Assembly (NCBI RefSeq): GCF_019884725.1
Contig: NZ_CP082322.1
Coordinates: 2,418,001-2,482,000, forward strand
Direction of reading: 5' to 3'
Length of the DNA stretch: 64,000 nucleotides
Source of the DNA: Leucobacter tenebrionis
GTDB lineage: Bacteria; Actinomycetota; Actinomycetes; Actinomycetales; Microbacteriaceae
Both the position numbers and the translations under genes were made by a program. The notes beneath the pieces were generated by a model that saw only the letters and a program-made list of their open reading frames with translations, did no database searches and was not told the origin of the DNA. Positions 57,868 to 64,000 of the stretch are shown in pieces (the stretch's first letter is position 1; each line of letters opens with the position of its first letter).

Positions 57868-59111
57868 GCGAGGCCGCTCCCACCGCTCCCGCACTCGAAG
57901 ACTTCGAGCGCGCACTCGAGAACGTGCACCGGGTCACCCAGCGCACGCCCTTCGAGTCGTCGCGCTACCTCGCCGAGATCCTCGATGTGCCGCACGTCTA
58001 TCTGAAGTGCGAGAACCTGCAGCGGACGGGCGCCTACAAGCTGCGCGGAGCGTACAACCGGCTCACGCAGCTCACGGAGGAGGAGCGCGCGCGCGGCGTG
58101 GTCGCCGCATCGGCCGGTAACCACGCCCAGGGGGTCGCCTTCGCGGCCCGCGAGCTGGGCATCAAGGCGACGATCTTCATGCCGCTCGGCGTCGCGCTGC
58201 CGAAGCTGCAGGCGACGCGGCACTACGGTGCCGAGGTGGTGCTCGAGGGTGAGACCTTCGACGAGACCAATCGCGCCGCTCGGGAGTTCGTCGCTGAGAG
58301 CGGGGCGATGTTTATCCCGCCGTTCGATCACCCCGCCGTGATCGAGGGGCAGGGCACGGTCGCGCTCGAGATGCTGCAGCTGCAGCCCGACATCGAGACG
58401 ATCATCGTGCCCATCGGGGGAGGCGGCCTCATCTCGGGTGTGGCCGTCGCGGCCAAGCAGTGGGCGGAGCGCGAGGGGCGCCAGATGCGGGTCATCGGCG
58501 TGCAATCGGAGAACGCGGCACCGTTCAAGCCCTCCATCGAGGCCGGGCACCCCATCACCGTGCAGACCCGGCCCACCATCGCCGACGGCATCGCGGTCGC
58601 GCGGCCCGGCGACCTCACCTTCGAGCTGGTGCGCGATTACGTCGACGAGATCGTGACGGTCAGCGATGACGACATCGCGCGCGCGATCGTCATGCTGCTC
58701 GAGCGGGCGAAGCTGGTGGTCGAGCCCGCCGGCGCGGCGGGCGTCGCGGCGATCCTCGCGGGCAAGGCGCGCGCGACCGGCGTGACCGCGTCGATCCTGT
58801 CGGGCGGCAACATCGACCCGCTGCTGCTGCAGCGAGTCATCGGCCACGGGCTCGCAGCCTCCGCCCGCTACCTCAAGCTGCGCATCCTGCTCCCCGACGT
58901 GCCGGGCCAGCTGGTGCGCACGGCTTCGATCGTCGCCGCGCAGAACGCGAACGTGGTCGAGGTGATCCACACCAGGCACGCGACCGAACTGCCCGTCAGC
59001 GAGGTGGAGCTGGAGCTGCACATCGAGACGCGGGGGCACGAGCACGGCGACGCGGTCGCGCAGGCGCTGCGTGACGCCGGCTACGTCGTGCGGGTCGGCG
59101 AGCGGTACTGA
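57864..59111 (+). CDS. ilvA: Threonine ammonia-lyase (dehydratase) IlvA
   Basis: A 415-residue PLP enzyme that deaminates threonine to 2-oxobutyrate. The PLP Lys59 lies in RTGAYKLRGAYN; AASAGNHAQGVAFAA is the substrate loop, and PIGGGGLISGVAVAAK binds the cofactor phosphate. SILSGGNIDPLLLQ and a C-terminal ACT-like domain (YLKLRILLPDVPGQLVRTAS) follow. The length matches the single-ACT (short) IlvA/TdcB type. It overlaps the AI-2E gene, so both are expressed together. The 3' end is marked by an inverted repeat between it and the converging tetR gene. Confidence 0.94.
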   Translation: MSEAAPTAPALEDFERALENVHRVTQRTPFESSRYLAEILDVPHVYLKCENLQRTGAYKLRGAYNRLTQLTEEERARGVVAASAGNHAQGVAFAARELGIKATIFMPLGVALPKLQATRHYGAEVVLEGETFDETNRAAREFVAESGAMFIPPFDHPAVIEGQGTVALEMLQLQPDIETIIVPIGGGGLISGVAVAAKQWAEREGRQMRVIGVQSENAAPFKPSIEAGHPITVQTRPTIADGIAVARPGDLTFELVRDYVDEIVTVSDDDIARAIVMLLERAKLVVEPAGAAGVAAILAGKARATGVTASILSGGNIDPLLLQRVIGHGLAASARYLKLRILLPDVPGQLVRTASIVAAQNANVVEVIHTRHATELPVSEVELELHIETRGHEHGDAVAQALRDAGYVVRVGERY

Positions 59112-59120
59112 GGACTGGGT

Positions 59121-59171
59121 CTGCCTGACCCGTCGAGAGATACTGACGGCCAGGCCTGCCTGACCCGTCGA
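59121..59171. repeat. Direct repeat CTGCCTGACCCGTCGA
   Basis: The 16-bp sequence occurs at 59121-59136 and 59156-59171, 35 bp apart, just after the ilvA stop. The second copy runs into the stem at 59169. This may be a remnant of duplication or a double protein-binding site. Confidence 0.6.
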
Positions 59172-59219
59172 AAGGCGGGTTGCGCATCTCGAACCCGCGC
59201 AGGCGAAATCCGCCTTTCG
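59169..59219. terminator. Bidirectional terminator-like inverted repeat between ilvA and tetR
   Basis: CGAAAGGCGG (59169-59178) and CCGCCTTTCG (59210-59219) form a perfect 10-bp stem. Inside it GCGGGTT (59175-59181) and AACCCGC (59192-59198) form a second, overlapping stem, so two alternative folds compete. It separates two converging genes. Confidence 0.6.
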
Positions 59220-59254
59220 GCGCGGTTCGAGGGGGTGCGCTGCGTGCAGCGCCC

Positions 59255-59854
59255 CTAGTCGGGCAGCGCGCAACCGGCCTGCCCGGCGAAGAGGCGTATC
59301 GCGCGCCGCGCGTCGTCGAGGGTGATGCTGCCGCCGGCGACGATGTGCAGCCCGTAGGCGTCTTCGAGCGCGACGAGGTTCATGGCGGTGTCGTCGAGCG
59401 GCCCGGTGAGCGAGAAGACCCCGCTCTCGACGCCCTCGGCGAGGATGCCGCGATAGAGGTCGAGCTGCTCGAGGTAGAGCCGCTGCACGAGCTCGTCGTG
59501 CAGCGGCGACTTGCCGGCGAGCACGTCGAACTCGTAGAGCAGTCGCATGAGGGCGTCGTCCGGCCCCTCGGGCAACCCGGCCTCGATCGCCGTCGCGAGC
59601 TTCGCCGCGGCGCCCTCCTGCTGCGCGACGAGTTGCGCGCGCTCCGAGCCGACGCGCTCCATGCCGGCGGCGTGGGCTTCGACGAGGATCGCCTCGAGGT
59701 CGTCGTAGTAGTAGAGCAGCGCACCGCGAGTGACGCCGGCCTGGTTGGCGACGTCGGTCAGCGAGAGGTTGCGCAGGCCGTGCTCGGCGGCTGCGGCGAG
59801 CGCGGCGTCGACCACTTCGCGTCGGCGCTGCTTCTGGGTGCTGGGGCGTGCCAT
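59255..59854 (-). CDS. TetR-family repressor of the divergent amidohydrolase-permease operon
   Basis: A 199-residue regulator. The helix-turn-helix lies at residues about 28-55, LSLTDVANQAGVTRGALLYY followed by YYDDLEAILVEA. The C-terminal helical ligand domain has AIEAGLPEGPDDALMRLLYE and a TetR_C-type ending. The -10 box CATACT lies 7 nt before the ATG, so the mRNA is predicted leaderless. The perfect palindrome GAGTAAATTAATTTACTC at 59931-59948, within the divergent promoter, is the obvious operator. The inducer is probably the substrate or product of the amidohydrolase. Confidence 0.88.
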   Translation of the reverse strand: MARPSTQKQRRREVVDAALAAAAEHGLRNLSLTDVANQAGVTRGALLYYYDDLEAILVEAHAAGMERVGSERAQLVAQQEGAAAKLATAIEAGLPEGPDDALMRLLYEFDVLAGKSPLHDELVQRLYLEQLDLYRGILAEGVESGVFSLTGPLDDTAMNLVALEDAYGLHIVAGGSITLDDARRAIRLFAGQAGCALPD

Positions 59855-59861
59855 GCCTGCC

Positions 59862-59867
59862 AGTATG
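59862..59867 (-). promoter_or_regulatory. -10 box of leaderless tetR promoter
   Basis: CATACT on the minus strand ends 7 nt before the ATG at 59854. It lies about 65 bp from the operator, so autoregulation would need a second or more distant contact. Confidence 0.45.
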
Positions 59868-59921
59868 CCAGGCCCGGGCGGGGTTCCTCGGCTCGATACA
59901 AGGCTCTGGCGATCGAGTTTC

Positions 59922-59950
59922 TTGACATTTGAGTAAATTAATTTACTCTG
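59922..59950 (+). promoter_or_regulatory. Sigma70-type promoter with embedded TetR operator
   Basis: TTGACA (59922-59927) is followed by a 17-bp spacer and TACTCT (59945-59950), a near-ideal housekeeping promoter. The perfect 18-bp palindrome GAGTAAATT-AATTTACTC (59931-59948) fills the spacer and enters the -10 box. It is strikingly AT-rich for this window. A bound TetR dimer would block RNA polymerase. Confidence 0.82.
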
Positions 59951-60014
59951 GAGTGAAAGAACTCGTCAGTGAGGCCGTGACGACACCGGCCGAGCCGAAC
60001 AGGCAGGAGATGAC

Positions 60015-61730
60015 ATGGCCGTCGACACCCTCTTCACCGGTGGTAGGATCCGCACCTTCGACCCCGAGCAGCCCTGGGCCGAGGCCCTCGGGATCACCGG
60101 GGACCGGATCAGCTACGTAGGATCCGCCGCAGACGCTCCCGCCGCCCGCCGCACCGTGCAGCTCGAGGGTCGACTGCTCACCCCCGGCGTCGCAGACACC
60201 CACAACCACCTGCTGCTGGGCTTCGACGACCTCGCGGTCAGCCTCGACCAGGTGACGAGCCTCGACGTCGTGCGCGCCCGCATCGCCGAGTTCGCCGAGA
60301 CCCACCCCGAACTCGAGTGGATCTGCGCCGAGAACGCGCTCTACTCCGTCGTCGAGGGCCGCCGCCCCAACGCCGACGACCTCGTGGGCGTCACCGACAA
60401 GCCCGTCTTCATCACCACGTACGACCAGCACTCCGTCTGGCTCAACCGGCCCGCGCTCGCGAAGCTCGGCATCCTGAACGGCGGAGACATCGCTTGGGGC
60501 AACCCCGAGATCGACGCGACCACGGGCGACCCCACCGGCTGGGTCACCGACTTCTACACGAGCGCCATGACGATCGACGGTCTGGCGGAGCTGCAGCGCG
60601 ACATCCCCATGTACTCGCCCGATCGCCGCTACGCGAAGATCGCGAACAGCCTGGACATGGCGGCGCGCTTCGGCATCACGACCGTCGTCGAACCGCAGGT
60701 GCCGCTCGCCGAGCTCGACCTCTTCGCCCGCGCCGAGCGCGAGGGACGCCTCACGAGCCGCACGATCGCGGCCATCTACCACCCGGTCGGCGCCGACGGC
60801 GACTTCCGCGCCCGCATCACCGAGGCGATCCGCGAGACGCCCCAGCACGAGCGCTTCAAGCTCGGCCCCGTCAAGCTCTACGCCGACGACGTGATCGAGC
60901 CCCACACCGCCGCGATGCTGCAGGACTACGCCAACCGCCCCGGGCACCGCGGCCACACGAGCCTCGAGCCGACCGAGTTCACCAAGCTCTTCATCGAGCT
61001 CGACCGTCTCGGCTACCAGGTGCACACGCACGCGACCGGCGACTGGGGGATTCAGCTCACCCTCGACTCGATCGAGGCCGCGCAGCGCGCCAACGGACGC
61101 GTCGACACCCGCCACGGCATCGTGCACGTCGAGTGCCTCGCCCCCGAGGATCTCCCGCGCTTCCGCGATCTCGGCGTCGTCGCCGCGATGCAGCCGCGCC
61201 ACGCGTCCCCCGATCTCGTCGCCGGGACCTGGATGGAGAACGTGGGGGAGGCCCGCTGGGATCGCGCCTGGCGCTTCCGCTCCATGATCGAGTCGGGTGC
61301 GCGCGTCACCTTCTCGAGCGACTGGCAGGTCGGCGAGATGGATCCGCTCGTGGGCGTCTACAGCGCGATGACCCGCGCGGGCCTGGACGGGTCGCAGGCG
61401 TGGACGCAGGGCGAGCGCGTCGGGCTCGACGCCACGCTCGAGGCGTACACGAAGGGCGGCGCGGATGCGTTCCACCACGAGAACGCGCTCGGCATGCTGC
61501 GCGAGGGCTACCTGGCCGACGTGGTGGTGTGGTCGGGCGACCTCTACGGCATGGAGCCCGCCGAGATCCTCGAGCAGCGAGCGGACCTCACGGTCGTCGG
61601 CGGAGCCGCGATCCACGACGTACGGGGCGAGCTCGGCGGTGCGGAGGCCGCGGCGAACGTGCAGGATCCGGCCGGCGCCGGGCAGAGCTGCACCGAGCCC
61701 GACGACAGCCACCACTGCCACAGCCACTGA
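60015..61730 (+). CDS. Amidohydrolase of the YtcJ-like (amidohydrolase 3) family
   Basis: A 571-residue metal-dependent hydrolase. The metal ligands begin in PGVADTHNHLLLGFDDL (His63 and His65); later conserved segments are VHTHATGDWGIQLTLD and ARVTFSSDWQVGEMDPLVGV with the probable Asp ligand. The ATG at 60015 follows AGGAGA. The C-terminus ends CTEPDDSHHCHSH, a metal-binding-looking tail after a variable stretch. YtcJ-like proteins open N-acyl, imide or ring amide bonds, but the substrate is unknown. It is under the TetR-regulated promoter and is followed by an APC permease, so it probably uses an imported amine or amino acid derivative. Confidence 0.85.
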   Translation: MAVDTLFTGGRIRTFDPEQPWAEALGITGDRISYVGSAADAPAARRTVQLEGRLLTPGVADTHNHLLLGFDDLAVSLDQVTSLDVVRARIAEFAETHPELEWICAENALYSVVEGRRPNADDLVGVTDKPVFITTYDQHSVWLNRPALAKLGILNGGDIAWGNPEIDATTGDPTGWVTDFYTSAMTIDGLAELQRDIPMYSPDRRYAKIANSLDMAARFGITTVVEPQVPLAELDLFARAEREGRLTSRTIAAIYHPVGADGDFRARITEAIRETPQHERFKLGPVKLYADDVIEPHTAAMLQDYANRPGHRGHTSLEPTEFTKLFIELDRLGYQVHTHATGDWGIQLTLDSIEAAQRANGRVDTRHGIVHVECLAPEDLPRFRDLGVVAAMQPRHASPDLVAGTWMENVGEARWDRAWRFRSMIESGARVTFSSDWQVGEMDPLVGVYSAMTRAGLDGSQAWTQGERVGLDATLEAYTKGGADAFHHENALGMLREGYLADVVVWSGDLYGMEPAEILEQRADLTVVGGAAIHDVRGELGGAEAAANVQDPAGAGQSCTEPDDSHHCHSH

Positions 61731-61737
61731 TCCAACC

Positions 61738-61823
61738 CCGTCATCTCGCGGCCGCGGATCGCACGATCCGCACCGGTCGGGATCCTGCGATTCCGACCCG
61801 GTGACGTCGGCGCGGGATGACGG
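61738..61823. repeat. Hairpin repeat (CCGTCATC family) between amidohydrolase and permease
   Basis: The ends CCGTCATCTCGCG and CGCGGGATGACGG pair imperfectly over an 86-bp element. An inner stem, GGTCGG and CCGACC around 61776-61797, is also present. It shares its ends with the element at 47652-47730. As an mRNA structure inside the operon it may reduce expression of the permease relative to the hydrolase. Confidence 0.65.
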
Positions 61824-61851
61824 ATAACCCCACGAAGAAGTGAAGGAACCC

Positions 61852-63261
61852 ATGTCAAGCCTCCCCTCCCGCACCGGCGTCGCCGCCGGTGATGATCAGA
61901 TCGCGCACGCGATCACCCACGAGCCCGGTCAGCTCAAGCGCACGCTGAAGCTGCGGCACCTGGTCTTCATCGGCCTCGCCTACATGGCGCCGATGGCCGT
62001 GTTCGACATGTTCGGCATCGTCTCCGACGAGACGGACGGCCACGTGCCGCTCGCCTATCTCGTGGTGATGATCGCGGTGCTGTTCACCGCGTTCAGCTAC
62101 TCCCGGATGGTGCGGATCTTCCCGATCGCCGGCTCGGCGTACACCTACGTCAAGGAGGCGATCAACGCCCACCTCGGCTTCATGGTGGGGTGGGCCGCGA
62201 CGCTCGACTACCTGCTGCTGCCGATGATCAACGCGATCCTGTCGGCCATCTACATGGGAGCGGTGTTCCCGGACGTGCCGTTCTGGGTGTGGGTGCTGCT
62301 GACGGTCGGGATCTGCACCGTGCTCAACCTGGTCGGCGTGAAGCTGGCCGCGAGCATGAACGTGCTCCTCGTGCTCATCCAGCTGGTCGTCGCGGTGCTC
62401 TTCGTGATCTTCACCGTGATCAACATCAACAGCGGGGCGAACGGCGCCGAGTACACGATCCGGCCGTTCCTCGAGCCGGGGATGCACACGGCGTCGATCG
62501 CGGCCGGCGCGGCACTGCTGGCGCTGTCGTTCCTCGGGTTCGACGCGGTCTCGACGCTCGCGGAGGAGGCGGAGCGGCCCACGAAGGACATCCCGCGCGC
62601 CATCTTCATGATCGTGCTCGTGGCCGGAGCCTTCTTCATGACCGTGACCTACCTCATGCAGACGCTCTTCCCCGATGTCTCCCAGCTCGGCGACATCGTC
62701 GGCGCCTCGCCCGAGATGGCCAAGTACGTCGGCGGCGCCGCGTTCCAGGCGATCTTCGTCGGCGGCTACATGATGGCCGTGCTCGGGTGCGGCATCACCC
62801 AGCAGATGAGCGCCGCGCGCCTGCTCTACGCGATGGGCCGCGACGGTGCGCTCCCGAAGCGCCTGTTCAGCATGGTCAACCGCGTCGGCGTGCCTGTGGG
62901 CAACGTGCTGCTCGTCGGCCTGGTCGCGCTCACGGCCATGTTCGTGGACCTCGATCAGGCCTCCTCGATGATCAACTTCGGCGCCTTCATCGCGTTCATC
63001 TTCGTGAACCTGTCGGTGATCTTCACCTTCTTCAAGTTCATGCGTCGCAGGGGGCCGCTGATGTGGATCGGCTACGTCGTCGTGCCCGCGGTGGGCGTGG
63101 CGATCAACCTATGGCTGTGGTCGAGCCTCGACCCGACCTCGATGCTGATCGGCGCGGGCTGGGTGGTGCTCGGCTTCGTGTACCTGCTCGTGAAGACGCG
63201 CGGGTTCCGGGCACCGGCGCCGGACCTCACGGGGCCGATCAACATCTCGATGTACGAGTAG
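61852..63261 (+). CDS. APC-superfamily amino acid/polyamine permease
   Basis: A 469-residue transporter with about 12 helices. Signature parts: LRHLVFIGLAYMAPMAVFDM at the N-terminus, then FPIAGSAYTYVKEAINAHLG, LALSFLGFDAVSTLAEEAER with the APC EEAExP motif, and GITQQMSAARLLYAMGRDGA. It resembles putrescine importer PuuP and related permeases. The ATG at 61852 follows AAGGA at 61843-61847; GTG 61840 is an alternative. It is the second gene of the TetR-controlled operon, 120 nt after the hydrolase. Confidence 0.88.
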   Translation: MSSLPSRTGVAAGDDQIAHAITHEPGQLKRTLKLRHLVFIGLAYMAPMAVFDMFGIVSDETDGHVPLAYLVVMIAVLFTAFSYSRMVRIFPIAGSAYTYVKEAINAHLGFMVGWAATLDYLLLPMINAILSAIYMGAVFPDVPFWVWVLLTVGICTVLNLVGVKLAASMNVLLVLIQLVVAVLFVIFTVININSGANGAEYTIRPFLEPGMHTASIAAGAALLALSFLGFDAVSTLAEEAERPTKDIPRAIFMIVLVAGAFFMTVTYLMQTLFPDVSQLGDIVGASPEMAKYVGGAAFQAIFVGGYMMAVLGCGITQQMSAARLLYAMGRDGALPKRLFSMVNRVGVPVGNVLLVGLVALTAMFVDLDQASSMINFGAFIAFIFVNLSVIFTFFKFMRRRGPLMWIGYVVVPAVGVAINLWLWSSLDPTSMLIGAGWVVLGFVYLLVKTRGFRAPAPDLTGPINISMYE

Positions 63262-63321
63262 GGTCGGGGGCGACCCGCCCTCGCCCCCCCACCGTCCGGC
63301 GTGGGTCTCCGCTCCAACCGC

Positions 63322-63327
63322 TAGTCT
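63322..63327 (+). promoter_or_regulatory. -10 box before the response regulator gene
   Basis: TAGTCT would give a transcript with about 30 nt before the ATG at 63363 and the ribosome site GGAGAAG. Confidence 0.4.
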
Positions 63328-63362
63328 GAAGACACGCTCTCGGACCGGGCGGAGAAGCCGAC

Positions 63363-64000
63363 ATGAAGATCCTTATCGTTGAAGACGACGACCGCGTCTC
63401 CGACGCGCTCAGCGCGTTCCTGCACCAGGCGGGGTACACGACCGTCTGCGTGGCGGAGGGCGCTGCGGCGCTGGAGGCCCTCGGCGCCGACACGGAGGTC
63501 GTGCTGCTCGACCTGGGGCTGCCCGACATGGACGGCATCGACGTGTGCCGCCGGATCCGCGGTCTTTCGGGCGTGCCGATCATCGTCGCGACGGCGCGCA
63601 GCCACGTCGAGGAGCGGATCAAGGGTCTTCACGCCGGCGCCGACGACTTCGTGGTGAAGCCGTACGACGTGCGCGAGCTGGTGGCGCGCATCGAGGCGGT
63701 GACCCGTCGCACCCGTCCGCTGCAGGTCGAGTCGGGAGAGGCTGCAGGGATCACGGTCGACGGCGTCCACATCGACTTCATGAGCCGGCTGGTGCTCGTC
63801 GACGGAGCGCCCGTCGAGCTCACGCCGAAGGAGTTCGACATCATCGCCGTGCTGGCGCGCTACCCGGGGGTCGTGGTGCCGCGGGATCGCATCATCCGCG
63901 AGGTGTGGGGCACCGACTGGAGCGGCTTCAACCGCTCGCTCGAGGTGCACGTCGGCTCGATCCGCCGCAAACTCGACCGGCCCTCGCTCATCGCGACGCT
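63363..64000 (+). CDS. OmpR/PhoB-type response regulator, cut by the window edge
   Basis: Partial gene, 212 residues visible. The receiver domain has the acidic pocket EDDD at residues 7-10, the phospho-acceptor Asp50 in VVLLDLGLPDMDG, a Thr/Ala switch in IIVATARSHVEER and Lys near residue 99 in FVVKPYDVRELVAR. The winged-helix domain from about residue 125 shows VELTPKEFDIIAVLAR and RSLEVHVGSIRRKLD. It is probably followed by its sensor kinase outside the window. Its target genes cannot be told from here. Confidence 0.92.
   Translation, partial: MKILIVEDDDRVSDALSAFLHQAGYTTVCVAEGAAALEALGADTEVVLLDLGLPDMDGIDVCRRIRGLSGVPIIVATARSHVEERIKGLHAGADDFVVKPYDVRELVARIEAVTRRTRPLQVESGEAAGITVDGVHIDFMSRLVLVDGAPVELTPKEFDIIAVLARYPGVVVPRDRIIREVWGTDWSGFNRSLEVHVGSIRRKLDRPSLIAT

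Overview
The window is high-GC actinobacterial DNA, most likely from the Microbacteriaceae (Leucobacter-like). Three things point there: strong G/C at third codon positions, many short intergenic gaps with ATGA/GTGA overlaps, and many -10 boxes (TANNNT) lying only 6-7 nt before a start codon, i.e. leaderless mRNAs. I see no rRNA, tRNA, CRISPR array, transposase or phage gene. About 50 protein genes fill the window, and it is cut at both ends.

Layout. 1-2.6 kb: end of a tripartite tricarboxylate transporter operon (tctC partial, tctB, tctA). 2.7-4.5 kb: purE and an MFS transporter. 4.5-47.6 kb: a very large cell-envelope polysaccharide region. It holds galE, an LCP ligase, an LTA-synthase-like transferase, a GlfT1-like transferase, many GT2 and GT4 glycosyltransferases, an OafA-SGNH acyltransferase, a secreted LGFP-repeat protein, a GT2-TagF fusion, a TagGH-type ABC exporter, an LpxA-like acyltransferase, a DUF6541/DUF2304/GT2 cassette, a DegT aminotransferase, an ABC flippase-like exporter, two tandem GT2 paralogues, three paralogous 'NYAGQG' glycosyltransferase modules, a Gfo/Idh/MocA dehydrogenase, a META-domain protein, a LicD-methyltransferase fusion, glf, glfT2, a Wzy/ligase-like protein and manA. 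47.7-59.1 kb: mostly housekeeping genes (ribF, an SNF2-type helicase, pfkA, a mycoredoxin, pit, an aldehyde dehydrogenase, an AI-2E-type permease, ilvA). 59.2-63.3 kb: a TetR regulator divergent from an amidohydrolase and APC permease pair, with a perfect 18-bp operator inside the target promoter. 63.4 kb to the end: an OmpR-type response regulator, cut by the window edge.

How the genes fit together. galE, glf, glfT1-like and glfT2 form a complete route from UDP-glucose to a galactofuranose polymer. TagF, TagG, TagH and the LCP protein form a route for a glycerol-phosphate polymer and its transfer to the wall. The dehydrogenase (37.4 kb), DegT aminotransferase (27.0 kb) and LpxA-like acyltransferase (23.1 kb) are the three enzyme types that make a 3-acylamino sugar nucleotide (GnnA/GnnB/LpxA-like logic), here in an organism expected to lack lipid A. 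The exporter ATPase carries two C-terminal LGFP-like repeats, resembling those of the secreted LGFP protein nearby.

The most notable signals are this 3-amino-sugar/LpxA trio, the LGFP repeats on the exporter ATPase, the triplicated NYAGQG module with a leaderless 12-codon leader ORF ending on the first gene's start codon, the leaderless-promoter grammar that resets several start codons, the TetR operator, and three families of dispersed palindromic repeats.
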